Of a DNA stretch of 64,000 bases, positions 1 through 12,099 are shown in pieces. The notes beneath the pieces were generated by a model. The model did no database searches, was not told the DNA's origin, and saw only the letters and a program-made list of their open reading frames with translations. This DNA is from Geosiphon pyriformis (taxonomy: Eukaryota > Glomeromycota > Glomeromycetes > Archaeosporales > Geosiphonaceae). How positions within the stretch are numbered: position 1 is the stretch's first letter; every line of letters begins with the position of its first letter. The stretch covers positions 737,400 through 801,399 of the forward strand of contig JAAOMT010000372.1 of the NCBI GenBank assembly GCA_016748015.1. Direction: 5' to 3'. The translations under genes were made by a program, and so were the position numbers.

Positions 1-240
1 GTCAACTTTTTAATGTTTTTGCTAATCATTTTGCTATTGCTGTTGCTGATTATCTTGTTACAGTTTCTGGTTATTTTGTTATTGTTTTTGCTAATTATTT
101 TGTTGTTATTGTTACTAATTATTTTGCCATTACTGGTTATTTTGTTTTTGGTCACTTTATTATTACTATTATTACTGTTGATTATCTTGTTACTAATGTT
201 TATTTACTTGTTGTTTATTGTTACTTTTTATTTTTTATTA
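1..240. repeat. Degenerate T-rich simple repeat
   Basis: The stretch is built from imperfect repeats of TTG, TTA and ATT triplets, with recurring units such as gctaattattttgtt. One plus-strand frame stays open only because these triplets encode Leu, Ile and Val; it is not a credible protein. The minus strand reads as Asn-rich repeats, equally low in complexity. It may be an old microsatellite or the edge of a larger repeat array cut by the window start. Confidence 0.6.
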
Positions 241-249
241 AATTTGTAA

Positions 250-1400
250 TTGTGTTTTTTCATAAAATAATTTTATATCTAAGTCTATAAAAAGGTTTTT
301 TTCTTAAGTAATTGATTATTTAAAAAAACTCAAAAATAAAATAATTTATGTGAATTTTTTTTCAAATATTATTTTATATAAGGAAAAGCTAGTAATAATA
401 AAAACTTCTGTGTTTATTGTATTTAAGTATAAAAATAAATTAGTAATTATTTAAATAAGTTAAATAATATAAAAAATATATTTATATATATTATTTAATA
501 AAGTCTATATAACTAATTATTTTTATTTTTATTTTTTATTTATTTTATAAGCTTTTATTGAAATATATTATTAACTTGTTTAATTAAATTTTAAGATTAA
601 AAATGTCTTGAATATTTATTTATAATATTAATTTTCTAATTATATTTGCTATAAACTTTTTTCTATTATAGTTAAAGATCCAAATATAGTAAAAAGTTCA
701 AAAAATAACTTGCTACTTTTTTTGATTTTTTAGAAAAAAAAGCATAACAAATATATTTATAAGAATTATCTGGCTGATTGTACATATTAACTAAGTTTAC
801 TTGTAAATAATACATAAAAATTTTTGCTAAAATTGGCTTTGTAGCTATTAATTAAACCAATAATTATTGTGTAATATACTTAAAACAATGTATATAAAAC
901 TGTTTTATTAAATTTAATATTTTTTATTTAAATAAATAACTTTAAATTAATATTACTTACTTACTGTTTCATCATTTTATCATGTTTAATTTCTAAATAA
1001 AATTCACAAAACTTTTTATATAGCTTTTTTTTAGACATACTGGTTTTTTTATTTTTTTGTAATAAAGTATATACTGGTTTTTAACTAAGTTAATATAAAA
1101 AGTGATTTATATCTAATACTTCAATTTAGCATCGATATTTTCTGTATTTTTATTGTTTTTTAATATCTTAATACATTAGTTTATATAATCTTGAGAATGT
1201 AAAGTTTTAACCCATTTTTTTTATTTCTGATTAATAAATATTCTTCAAAAAGCTCAGAAAATGTTTTTCGAATAAGTCATTTATGATTAATAAGATGTTA
1301 AGAGATCATATTATATACAGTATAACAATAACTAAAAATATATTAAATATTAATTATTTAATTGATAAAAGAATTTTTTTTATTGATGAATATCATAAAA
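250..1400. other. AT-rich DNA, no gene seen
   Basis: Very AT-rich sequence with homopolymer A and T runs and no open frame of note on either strand. I found no LTR boundary or protein remnant. It may be an ancient decayed element, but nothing in it can be assigned. Confidence 0.5.
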
Positions 1401-1860
1401 AATATGATTGGTTATGTTAATTCGGAATCAACACAGTGTTAAATTGAGGATTTTAAACTAACTTAAATTGGAATAGAATCCCAAATCAACTCAAATCCTG
1501 TTCTAATTCATGATATACACAATCATTGAACAATTGCCTATTGCTGTATAACCACAAATTATGTAGTTTTAAGCTTATAAAATAACAATTTTCATATCCA
1601 ACATTAAATAATTCAATAAAATAATAATAAATATCGAAATAATAAATTTCCTTTGCTTAAAAACATTATTATTTGATTTCAATTATTGACTAACCCCCAA
1701 AGTCCGGAAGTAATGACAATTCTGGTTAGATTAATATTCAAAATATTCTAAATTAAACAATTGAACAATTAGTCCACTAAAACTATTATTTTCAGATTGG
1801 CAATTAACCATTATAATTACTACGACTATATAATTTAAATGTTTTTAGAGTTTTTTGAAT

Positions 1861-2319
1861 AAGAACACAAACACGAAAAAAAGGTCAGAAACAATTACAC
1901 AACAATGTAATTTATTCATATGTTATATCAATTGTTCGAAGTTGTTATCAAAATTTGTGGGTTAAAATGCCAAGAGATCCTCCATTTTGGCTAGAAAACC
2001 GATTTGACGAAACTCACACATACATTTATTTAAATGCTGAAGAGTGACCCAAAATTATTTTGCGGCTTTCCCAGATTTTCTGGTTTTTTTGACAAAGATT
2101 TTAAGAGTAGAAAATACTTTCTTTCTTGCCATGAAGCAATTCGAAGGAGCATATACCACTCGAGTGCCATTTATGACCGAAATAGTTTTGAGAGGCATTT
2201 TTCTGCTAATTGAACGATTTGACCTAGGATTAAAACAATTTTTAAATTTCCAAATTCTCGAAAATTATTATTATGATAAAACAAAGCTTCGACAAAATCC
2301 AAATTTATCCGTTAGATAG
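1861..2319 (+). pseudogene. Unrecognised open-frame fragments in a GC-richer island
   Basis: This island is clearly richer in G and C and in varied codons than its surroundings, so it may be coding or recently coding DNA. One plus frame runs through WVKMPRDPPFWLENRFDE to a TGA near 2044. A second frame then reads SDPKLFCGFPRFSGFFDKDF on to about 2210. A third frame (2044-2319) is open without an ATG. A frameshifted gene in the first two frames, or an exon in the third, are both possible. I recognise no domain, and the minus strand also has short open stretches. Function unknown. Confidence 0.25.
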
Positions 2320-2419
2320 AACAAACGCTGATGATTGTGCGTTCAATGCTGCTATTCTCATATTTCAATAGAACCAAGAAATCAATTATCTTAGGCACAT
2401 CTAATATATTTTGGGAAAA

Positions 2420-3620
2420 TAAAGTATTAACTGAATAAATTTGATAAATGTCAACTACTACATAAAAACTTTGGATAATAATTAGTAAAAAGAACTATTG
2501 TTTAATCAAGCTATTTAAAATTAAATTTTTTTTTAAAAGTGATTCTTTATTTATTTAAATTTTTTTAATTTTCATATTTTAATTTTAATTTCAGTTTTTA
2601 ATTAATAATAATAACATATTTGTAAACTTTTTTCCAAAATTTCCCAAAAAAAAATATATTTTTGAAAAAAGGTTTTTGTTTTTTTGTCTTATAGTTTTTC
2701 AATATTTTACAAAATACCAACACTATTTGTTTAGAAACTTGTAACTGTCACTAAAGATAATATGACCAAAAAAAAGTTAATAAAAAGAGTTATTATTATT
2801 CAGCAAAATCATGAATTTAGAAATCTTCTTAATAACAACAATAATTCTATATTATTATATATACAATTATAGATTATAATATATACATAAGTTTATAAAC
2901 TATTTTAATATTTGAAAAGAGTAAAAAAGCTGTAAAATAAAATATTTAAAATAAAAAAATTATTGTTATTGTTGTTTGTTTTTGAACAAAAACTGGCTTA
3001 ATATAAGTTTTATAAAAAAAAATAATTAAATTTTATTAAAAACACAAAAAACACAATTAGCAAAAAACCAAAACTAGATTATTAAGTTAAACCAGAATTT
3101 TTTTAATTGTTATTAAGAATATATAGTGTTTAAAAATCCAAATTTAAAAATAAAAAATTATTTAAAAAGTTTATAAAAATAAAACGTAAATAAAATAATT
3201 TATTAATTTAATATTATTATATATTTAATATTATAATAAAAACAAAGTCAAAAAATAAATAAATTATTTTTGGTTAAAAAACATAATATAAAATATTAAT
3301 AATATATATTTAAAAGAATATAAGTAATAAAAAAACTTAAAATATTAATAATAAATTAATAAAAAAACTTGTATTATTAATTATAACTTTTTTATAAATA
3401 ATATAATTAGATATATTATTATTTAGTTAAAAATTTAAGCAAAATTTATTATGTTATTTTAATGTTTAATAAAATAAACATAAAAATTATAAATATTTTA
3501 ATTATACAGAATTAAAATATAATTTTTAAAAAATCTGCTTAGAAAATTTGTTAAACATGTTTTGTTAATAATTAATAATAATAAAATCTTAAATTTAAAT
3601 AGCTTTATTAAATTATATAT
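2420..3620. other. AT-rich DNA, no gene seen
   Basis: Nearly pure A/T with scattered homopolymers. There is no open frame above noise and no recognisable element boundary until the LTR of element A at 3628. The last bases before it (ttag, 3621-3624) are the left target-site copy of the old solo LTR S1. Confidence 0.5.
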
Positions 3621-3627
3621 TTAGTAT

Positions 3628-4313
3628 TGTTACGGATTGAAGTAACAAGCTAATGGATAGCAAAAGAGAACAAAATTGTAGAATAATGAAAGGAATCAAA
3701 GAGAATTTAATTTCAAAGAGTGAATTAAATAAGTATGAATTCAATATACAAAATTAGTCTTATAAAATATTTCAATTGCTATACTTTTCAAAGGATAATT
3801 AGAGAATTTGAAGGTAAAGAGATAGTCTGTACTGTTAACAAATAATCACACATTCATATAATTCTATGCCTTATATTGGTGTTTTTAGAATTCAATATCA
3901 GGTATTAGATATACTCTTCAATCACATTTTATTCAATAATCTTCAAATACTACAATTATATGAGTTAAAAAAAGGGTAAAAAATAACCAACAAGTAATTT
4001 TTTATTCCAAAATATTCAGATACTTGAAGGTAGAGAAAGAGAAATTAGTGATAAGAGAAGAATTAAGATAAAGTTGTTATTTTATTTTTTTTATTTTTTT
4101 ATTTTTTTATGCTTTTCATGCTTTTCTACAGCTAAAAGATTCATTGCTTATATAGCTATTAAAAGTGGTCAATGATTAGGTCAACAATTAGGTTAATGAT
4201 CAGGTCAATAATTAGGTTAATAATTACTATCTAAAAATAGAATGGCTAATTATATGACATCAGTGGCTAATATATATAATAATTAATAAAAAGTATAGAT
4301 TTCAATTATAATA
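3628..4313 (-). repeat. 3' LTR of element A
   Basis: It aligns throughout with 40185-40888; for example the stretch starting aacaagctaat occurs in both. On the plus strand it starts TGTTACGG and ends ATAATA, where the other copy has ATAACA. One C-to-T change has therefore destroyed the terminal CA/TG at this end. The length is about 686 bp. Confidence 0.85.
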
Positions 4314-4330
4314 TCATCCTCTCCAAAGAA
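4314..4330 (-). other. Polypurine tract of element A
   Basis: On the minus strand the bases just upstream of the 3' LTR read TTTGGAGAGGATGA. This is a purine-rich run in the position where plus-strand DNA synthesis of LTR elements is primed. Confidence 0.6.
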
Positions 4331-4534
4331 ATTGAGCTCTGGTAAAATCAAGCTATTTATGATGTAATCTATTTGAAGAGTTTTATCTAACTCAAAGCTA
4401 ACTAGTTTGGTGAAATCTTTTGTGAATAGAATATATAATACTTAAGGTGAAATAAGTTTTGTATCTAAGAGATCAAATCTTTGTATTAGAATTTTGGCTT
4501 TTTAAGTAATAGTTAAAACTCTTGGAACATTTAA

Positions 4535-4738
4535 TCATATAATGCCCAAAATTTCTGCCTGTATTTTTGAAGTTGTTTTCTTTATGAATTTTATATTCTC
4601 TATAATTTCTCTAAGATAACCATAGAATTCTAATTGTTTTCTATATGACAAATTTTTGTTTATGGGTAAGATTTCTTGAATTGTATTTTCAATTGTGCTA
4701 AAAGATGAGAATATAGCTGCTGTTATACTTTTTAACAA
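4535..4738 (-). pseudogene. Element A 3'-terminal open fragment, unrecognised
   Basis: A 67-codon open segment lies between the integrase and the 3' LTR of A. It is Ile/Lys-rich with no membrane segment and no motif I recognise. It sits where C and D carry ORF3, but I see no clear similarity to ORF3. It could be the tail of the integrase polyprotein or an unrelated small ORF. The flanking 4740-5300 holds the degraded integrase C-terminal region. Confidence 0.3.
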
Positions 4739-5299
4739 ATATTTATTTATTTTGCTACCAATTTTTTTTCTTCTGGTAGTGGTTTTTTTTGGTCTAATAA
4801 TAATATGTATTCTACTGTTATCAGTTATGATGGTTTGTTTTCCAATGGTCAGAGTAGCATTTAGATAGTTTTTGATTCAATACTTATGAAGAGTATAGAA
4901 AACATTTTGAATGTTTTGATCCAGAAAATAATTGTTTATGTCAATTAAAGATACCTCTGTTTTAGGAATGATATATTTATTTATACTTAATTTTTGCTGA
5001 TCATTTGGGTTAGTATTATCATAACAGACAACCAATCAAGTCGTTTATGATATTTTTTAAGTCATGTATCATAAACAGAATAATTATTAAAGATTGTTCT
5101 GGATTGATCTTAAAGAATATAAGAACCATTGTTCAAAACTTTGTTGATTATAAAGGGTCTTTTTTACTGGCTAAAGAATTTATCATCATAAACATTATCT
5201 CTATCTAAATGGTATTTTAATACCAAGTCACCAATATTTAAAGAAAGTGTTTTATAAGTTTTTTTTTCTTAAGCTTTTTTTAGAACTGTTTTATCTTTT

Positions 5300-6206
5300 C
5301 AAAAGCAATTATTTATGCTTTTACTAAGGAGTCAAGAATGGTACCAAATCTTTTTTGCAAAATGTCTTTGTAATTTCTTATTGTAATCTCTTCAAAGAAT
5401 ATTGTTTCAATGTCAGTTTTTATTGGTAGTATTGCCATGTATTCATAAAGCAGATAAAAAGGTTTATAACTTGTTATGTTATAATTCACAGTTCTATAAG
5501 CAAACAAAGCTGAAGGCAGTACTTTGTTCTATAAGTTTGTTTTTTTACTGGTTTTGGCTAAGATTTTACATAGTGTTTTATTAAAATATTTTACTAAGCC
5601 ATTTGTTTAAAAGTGATAAAGAGAAGAAAATTTATGATGTATTTCCATTTTTTTATAAAGTTTTTCAACCAGTGTATTAAAAAAAGCTCTTCCTCTATCA
5701 GATAAAAGTTCTTTGGAACAGTTATGATAGCAGATAATATCTTTATAAATAAAATTGGTTATTAAGACTGCTGTTTGATCTGAAGTGGCTCTTGCTTCTA
5801 CTCACTTTGTAAGATAGTCAATGACTATAATAATGTATCTGTTGCCATCAGGAGTTATTGTTAAAGGTCTAACAACATCTATACCAATTCTGTTAAATGC
5901 TTAATCAACAGAGATTAGATGAATATCTTTTTTATAATTGGGTTTGTCTTTTCTTTGACAGATGTCACAGGTTTTAATGTATTTAGTAATGTCTTTTCCC
6001 AAGATAAACTAATAATAGTAAGCTAAAGTTTTCTGAATTGTTTTTGTTTTTCCAAAGTATCTAGCTAATGAGTTAGTGTGCATGTTGTATATTATAATTT
6101 CTCTTTCTTCAAATCTGATGACTCTTTGAAGATAGTCAGGATCTTTTTTGTTTCTTTTATATAATTGGTTTTGGCAGATCAAATAGAAATTTGATTGTTT
6201 GCACAA
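5300..6206 (-). pseudogene. Integrase of element A (broken)
   Basis: Minus-strand translation shows the zinc-binding N-terminus (YNMHTNSLARYFGK at about 6060-6110, then a CDICQRK motif near 5960). The DDE core follows: IIDYLTKWVEARA near 5800-5840, LLSDRGRAFFNTL near 5690, and TNGLVKYFNKTL near 5600. The third catalytic residue, normally Glu in GLVE, reads Lys, a GAA-to-AAA change. Stops and frame changes separate the pieces, so it is inactive as it stands. Family and order are clear; exact ends are not. Confidence 0.8.
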
Positions 6207-6499
6207 ATGTTTTTTTTGCTGTTAAGTGTATTCTAATGGATATTGTTCTTTACCCAAAAATTTTATTAAGGCAGAGTAGTTGTTCAAATCCATTATCGTG
6301 TTTGTTAAAAGAGAAGTTACTAATAATTAAGATGAGTTGGTTTAAAAAGCTTGTATTGTTACTGGATGGTAAGTTTAAAGAAAATATTAGTGTTTTGATG
6401 ATTTGCTCTTTTGTGATGTTGAATATTATAATCGAATTCATCCAAATGGAGTATTTAGCAAGTTATTTATTTGTGTTCCAGCTTCTTTTTATTGTACAG

Positions 6500-6850
6500 C
6501 CAAACCAAAACTTAATGATCTGTTACCATTAAGAATTTTATACCAAGAAGATATTAATTCCAGTAACTAGTAGTCCAAACTACTGCTAAATATTCTTGTT
6601 TAGTTACTGAATAGTTCTTTTTTGCTGGTGTAAGAGATCTACTGGCATATGTTATAGCATATTTTTTGTTATTTTCATTTTTTTGTGAGAGAACAGCACC
6701 AAGTTTATAGCCAAATACATTAGTGTGGAGGATAAAAGATTGGTCCAGATCAGATTGCTTAAGAATTGGTTCAGTAACAAGTTTTTCCTTCAGAATTTCA
6801 AAAGCTTTTTGTTAATAAGTGCTCTAGTGATAATTAACATTTTTTTTAAG
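6500..6850 (-). pseudogene. RNase H domain of element A (broken)
   Basis: Minus-strand reading gives FILHTNVFGYKLGAVLSQ, then AITYASRSLTPAKKNYSVTK and LAVVWTT. This is the Ty3 RNase H pattern in which a DAS motif is followed by G-A-V-L-S-Q and YASR. The first catalytic Asp has become Asn (TNV where TDA is expected). It directly follows the reverse transcriptase. It would degrade the RNA strand of the RNA/DNA hybrid during replication; here it is non-functional. Confidence 0.75.
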
Positions 6851-6853
6851 TAG

Positions 6854-7560
6854 TTAATTAAGAGAAAAAGTAATTTTGGAGAAATCCTTGATAAATTTGC
6901 AATAGTAAGAAGTCAAACCAAGAAAATAACATAGTTTAGAAACATTTATTGGTTGTCTAATGTTCTGGACTTTTTTAACCTTAGCTGGATCAGAAAAAAT
7001 TCTATCTTTTGTAATAAAACGACCAAGAAACTGGGTGGATTGATGTCCAAAGAAAAATTTAATTGGGTTTATTTTGAGACCAGTATTTCTAAGCAGGTCA
7101 AAAACTTTTTGCAAGTGTTTAAAATGTTTATTCCAGGTTTTTGAGTATATTATTATGTCATCTAAGTAGACCAAAACAAAGTTTTCTTTTACTAATTTAA
7201 ACACTTTGTCCATTAAACATTGAAAAGTGAAAAGAGCATTAGTAAGACCAAAAGACATAACTGTGAATTTGTAGGTGCCATACTTGGTAATAAAAGCAGT
7301 TTTCTTTCTGCTTTCTGAATTCATCTCTACTTGTCAGAATGTAGCAGTTAAGTCAATAATTGAGAAAAAAGCAGCACTATTGAATTTATCTAGTATTGTA
7401 TCAATTTTGAGAAGTAAGTATATGTCTCTTATAGTGATAATATTTAATTGGCAGTAGTCAACACAAAAACATAGAATTCTACTTTTCTTGAATACCACTA
7501 CAACTGGAAAAGCCCATTTACTCTTGGTTTTTTGTATGAATCCAAGATCTTTTATTCAAT
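6854..7560 (-). pseudogene. Reverse transcriptase of element A
   Basis: The 6854-7324 segment is open for 156 codons and is a textbook Ty3 reverse transcriptase. KTAFITKYGTYKFTVMSFGL leads to the catalytic motif LVYLDDIIIYS (about 7147-7180), followed by HLQKVFDLLRNTGLKINP and LGLTSYYCKFIKDFSK. The YxDD catalytic Asps are intact here, unlike in D1, C and E. Upstream pieces to about 7560 carry the N-terminal fingers in broken frames. There is no plausible start inside; it was part of a Gag-Pol polyprotein. Confidence 0.85.
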
Positions 7561-8226
7561 TTATTTCTTTTTTAATAAACTCATTATTGTGTTAATTGGA
7601 TTAATAAAGCTTCAAATAGATGGAATAAGTTTCTTTAGTGGTGATAATATGTTGTATCACATGGGTTTGTCCAGAGGTGTCATCTTTTTTGAGATAACTG
7701 GGCTATTTCTAGCCAACAGATTTTTAATGTCTATTTTTTTTTCTTTAGAAGAGGGTTTTCTTTGGTCTACTGCAAGTGATTAGATTTTAAGTGGTTTATT
7801 TTCAAAGAACTTTTGTACTTCTTTTAGTTCTTCTTTGGATATCAAACTAATTGGCTCCCAATCTTTGTAATAGATTAAGCAGGACTTGCATTCATCACTA
7901 GAAGAATACAAAAGTTTATTGTACTAGCATTTGGCACAAAAACCATGCCACTAATAGCTGTATTTGGTTTTTTTGCCAGGTTTTCTATCAAAGATTCTTC
8001 TGAGAATATCATAGTAAAGCCAACAGATTAGCTTGTTATTTATTATAATTCTTTTTTTGTCAACTTTAATATTGTTTAGTGGCTTGTTATTGTTGATGAA
8101 AATAGTATAGACAAGTTTAACAGTTTCTTCTTGTTCTTTTTGATCTTTTTTTTTATCACTCTCATTATTATCTGATTTATCTGATTGTTTTTTTTCTTGG
8201 TTTTGCTTGGATACTGGAGAAGTTGT

Positions 8227-8600
8227 TTAATAACAGCACTTAATCACAATGGGCTTCTTATCACATCTGATGGTTGGTTTACAAAGTTTATAGTTAAGTA
8301 GTGCTTTGGCTTTTTTAAACCACTTATTACCAACAATAATAGTGTATTCTTTTGCTTTAGATATTTCCATATAAGTTTTAATGCTAATACTATTGATGCA
8401 GACAGAAACAGTTTTGGCTATGTCTAGGTTTTTCTTTTTGTTACCATGTATATTGGTTATAGACTGAATGAAAGATTCATCAATTTTTCTTTCAATGGCT
8501 TCCAAAAAGTGTTTGGCAATTACATTAACAGATGATCTACTGTCTAGGATCAAATTAATAAAATAACCAGCCACTTGGGCTTTGCAAATCAGAGAAATAA
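8227..8600 (-). pseudogene. Retropepsin-like protease of element A
   Basis: The 115-codon minus-strand segment has LILDSRSSVNVIAKHFLEAI near its start. Retroviral-type aspartic proteases have D-T/S-G at this point; here the Gly codon GGA reads AGA, giving DSR. The rest (GNKWFKKAKALLNYKLCKPTI) matches the NDWL...LDW part that follows the protease in related elements. It would have cut the polyprotein. The 600 bp between it and the reverse transcriptase (7561-8226) hold broken frames I could not assign. Confidence 0.7.
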
Positions 8601-9059
8601 CATTGCTGTTGTTAGCAAGTTCAGCTTAATGAGAGCACTTATTGGTTTTTGGTGTTTTCTTTTTTGAAATCAATAATTTGCAAAGATCTTTTTTGAACTG
8701 TGAATAAGTTATTAGTTGGCCAAATGTAATATGTGTTGGGGTTTTCATAAGATCTTTAATAATGGAATAAGGACCAGATTTTTGTACTATCTCTGGAGGT
8801 TCCAACTTTGAAAGATTTTTAAAAACTTTAGTTTTTGGTGGCTTATTGTTATTAACAGTTGATGTGAATGCTTTGTTTGGATTCAGAACAAAATCAACTT
8901 TGGCTTTTTTCTTCTTTCTTGTTAATTCAGAAGTGTTAATTGTTAATTTATCTATGTTATGGTTATCATTAGTTAGGTTAAAAACATAAAAGAAATTTTC
9001 TTCTGATTGGCTTGCACTTTTATCCTTTGGAGATGCACTTACCAGTTTAAAAGCTAATA

Positions 9060-10570
9060 AACAGTGGCTTCAATTAAAAGATCCTCTCCAAAGAAATTAA
9101 TGTTGGCATGATTGGGTCTTTGATTGAGAACATTGTTGTTAATGGTTCTGTTATTTTAATTATTATTGTTTCTGAGAATTGGAGGAGGCAAAAGAGGATT
9201 GTTGCAATTTCTGGAAAAATGTCCAGTTAATTCACAGTGATAACACACAAGTGGACCACAATTTTGTTGTTTTTGATAAGAAGGTTGCTAGAACTAATTA
9301 AAATGGAGTTCAAATCTGGTTCTTTGTGGTTGCTAATTATCTCTAACTGCTTAGGCTAAAAGTTCTAGTAACTGGACAAGATTAGCTGTAAGTCTGTCTA
9401 TCAACTGTTCATTTGGGTCTTGAGTTTGGATAGCAAAAGAGGTAATGGCTATTTGAGAAGCAGGACAATAACAGGAGCAGAAACAAAAACTGGAAGTGTA
9501 GATTCCAAGTGCATCTTTTGATTGTCTTTAATTTTTTGGGTTAGTTCAATAGTTGTATCTATTGTAGGATTGTCTTTCAGAATCAGGAGAGGCCAAAGAG
9601 CATATAAGAGATCAGTTCTTAATTCTTTTGTAAAGAAATGAGTTTTTTGCTTTTCTGTTCAGTTTTTTTAGAGTCTATCTGCTTGATTAACTTTTTAATT
9701 GCTTTGGCATATTCAGTTACAATTTTACCAGAACTTTGGATTCTTTTTTCTAATTTCATGCACCATTTGGATATTAAGATAGAAGTTCTAAATTTCATTT
9801 CAAATCAAGTAGTAAAAAAGATGTTGTCTTTTTTAGCATTTGCTGATGCCCACTTAATGATTCTTTGTTAAGCATTGGCATTGGTTTCTTGTGAGAACCA
9901 AGTAGCAAAAAAGCCTTGAAGGTAGCCACCAATAATTTGGAACTTGTATTCATTATTATATTGGTTGGTTGTGATAGCTCTTTCAAAGTTATTTAACTAT
10001 TTAATAGGATCTTGTGTATTATCTTTGAATAATAGTAATGGGATATTGTTTTTTCAACTTAAAGCAGTTTGTATGTCTTGGAAAGCAATCAGAATATTTT
10101 GTTGTATAAAGTTATTAGCCATTGGTTCAAGAGTAACTGTTTGTGTAAAATGTTCTAATTCACTTAAGAAAAAATCAAAAACAAGAGCAGTTTAATAACT
10201 TTCTTCTTCTGTTTCAAAGGATGTTTCAGCTAGCTGATGAGCAGCAACCCAAATGTGAATTTGGTAATTTAGGTATTCAGAATTAGGGGGCTGTTGTTCA
10301 AAGATTGTGGAATATAAAAGTTGATTAATGCTGTTGTTTCTTTCTTTAAAGTTGTCTTCAAGATAAACTTGATTAAAGTAATAAGTTGTATAAACTGTGT
10401 AGGTTTCAGCTGAATGCTCATTTAGGAACCAGTTCTAAAAGTTTTGGAATTGTTTACTAAATTGTTCTTTAATAGAGAAGCAAATTAAGCAGAAGAGCAA
10501 AAAATTGAGTTCAATAAAGTCTAGATTTTTTTGTTGTGTGTTTTTAAGTATTCTTCTGATTGTTGTGACA
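9060..10570 (-). pseudogene. Gag of element A
   Basis: Minus-strand frames give a Ty3-type capsid: NNFERAITTNQYNNEYKFQ, GGYLQGFFATWFSQE, then KWCMKLEKRIQSSGKIVTE with YAKAIKKLIKQID. A CCHC zinc knuckle CYHCELTGHFSRNC lies near 9200-9270. Several TAA, TAG and TGA stops interrupt it. Gag would package element RNA in virus-like particles. The leader between 10570 and 10641 leads back to the inner end of the 5' LTR. The knuckle and the W-rich capsid core make the call secure; the start is not resolved. Confidence 0.75.
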
Positions 10571-10641
10571 GATATAAATAATCACCCATACAATAGGAAA
10601 CAAAATGGATTTTAACAACCTTACAAAAAACATCACTTTTA

Positions 10642-10649
10642 TGTTATAA
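10642..10649 (-). repeat. Inner 8 bp of element A 5' LTR
   Basis: These bases (tgttataa, giving TTATAACA on the minus strand) complete the 5' LTR of A whose main part lies at 40185-40888. Removing C and one TTAT copy restores an end TTCAACTTATAACA, matching TTCAATCCGTAACA at the 3' LTR. Confidence 0.75.
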
Positions 10650-11451
10650 TATTACAGATAATTATTTGGGGTTTTAAATCAAATAACAAATCTGTAATTT
10701 GGTGTTAATAGCTGATATAATTGTTATGATCTGAAAGTTTTGGTTAAGTTCTTTGTATAATAGACAGAGATTTAATGGTTGTTTTTAATAGTCTCCCAGA
10801 ATTACAATTCTATTAATTCTTTTTTTGGCTTGGTGGTTGGCAATTTTTTGGTAAACAATTCATATTTTTTATGTGTCTTACCCACTTGCAAGAATTTTTT
10901 ACCAAGCAATCCTTGACATCAATAATTTAGCACTTTAATTTTTAATCAATTAGTTAACAACAAAAAATAACAAAATAAAATAAAATAAAAATAAAATAAA
11001 AAAAAATAAAAAAATAAGCCAAGACAATGAATGTTAGTATCCTGTTAATAGCCATAATTAAGAGCTATTGTTCCAGTATGGTTTAGGTATTAGCTACTAT
11101 CAACATAAAGAGTTGATAGTAAAGAGTAAATTAAGATAACAAATAATTATTTATTGATATTTTGTGAATTAGAAGGTTGTTTAAATAAAATCTAAACTAA
11201 GAAGTCTTAATATCAATTCTGTTTTTTTCTACTTCTAACACTACTGCTATATATACATAATTGAGATTCTTCAATTCCTCAATTTTTTACACCAGGAATC
11301 CTGCAATTCTTTTAAGAGAAATACTGGAATTCTGAAATCCTGTGATTTTTTGTATAAGAATTCTAAAATTTCTGGAATTCCATATTTACTATGGTTATTT
11401 CTGATTGGCTAATTTATATGCTAATATATTTCCTATATTCTAAGAGTAATA
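10650..11451 (-). repeat. 3' LTR of element C
   Basis: It aligns along its length with 39367-40184. Shared landmarks are the start tattacaaataattatttgg or tattacagataattatttgg and the A-rich run with repeated aaaat units (10975-11016 here, 39685-39730 in the other copy). The outer end reads TATTAC in place of TGTTAT on the minus strand, a G-to-A loss of the terminal TG. Confidence 0.85.
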
Positions 11452-11459
11452 TTATTTCC

Positions 11460-12095
11460 TTCTTTTAATATTAAGCTTCATCAAGATCCCAAAACTCTTC
11501 TAATTTTTCTTTCTTAATTATTTCTTGGACTTTTTTTTTGAGAATTATTTGTGTTATTTTGTTTTGTAATTTTTCAAATTAAACATTGGTTATTTTTCCC
11601 ATTTGGTAATGGTAATAATGTCTATTGCTGAGTTGAGTAAAATTTCTGGTCAGTCTTAAATCCAATTTGCAACTGATAGATGACTTGTGCTTGTGTAGTT
11701 AGATTGTTCTTTCTTACAAATTGTTCAAGTTGTTGTAAAATTTCTGAATCAAATAATCATTTTGTTTTATTTGTATATAAGTTTTGAATATTCAGGTGTT
11801 GTCTTAAGTGAAAATAACAAAAATTCTTTGAAAATTTTTGTATCCACTATTTCCATATTTCTTTGGTTAATTTTTGATATGTAATAACACTTGTTGGCTC
11901 TTCTATTGCCACTTTTACTTTTAAAATTATTTTGTCAATGGTATTTTCTGGTTTTTTTTGTACTTTGTATTGGAGTATTTTTCTGGTATTTCTGTATCAA
12001 ATGGTTTATTAGTTAATAGTAATTTTCATATTCCATTGTTGAATTAATTGAAAGAGTTGTTGTGCTAGCAAATGAATTTTGTCAGTAATTTCCAT
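11460..12095 (-). pseudogene. ORF3 of element C (broken)
   Basis: A minus-strand ATG at 12093-12095 opens MEITDKIHLLAQQLFQLIQQ. This resembles the ORF3 start of D1 and D2 (MTILQNIQQLSQKLMLALKT). Further blocks such as LTKEIWKQWIQKFSK and FDSEILQQLEQFVRKNNL follow in broken frames, down to KEKLEEFWDLDEA next to the 3' LTR. The protein is helix-like and soluble, with no membrane segment. It lies downstream of integrase, exactly as in D elements, so it is an old feature of both subfamilies. Function unknown. Confidence 0.55.
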
Positions 12096-12099
12096 TTTT

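Noticed and set aside
13-249. 78-codon Leu/Ile-rich open frame resembling a membrane protein.
   Set aside because: It is a product of TTG/TTA/ATT simple repeats with no other coding sign.
3628-11451. Element A seemed to carry one LTR type at its 3' end and a different one at its 5' end, as if copied from RNA by a LINE.
   Set aside because: 40185-40888 is the missing 5' LTR of A, and 10650-11451 belongs to C. The GTAT and TTAT duplications explain everything as nested insertion.
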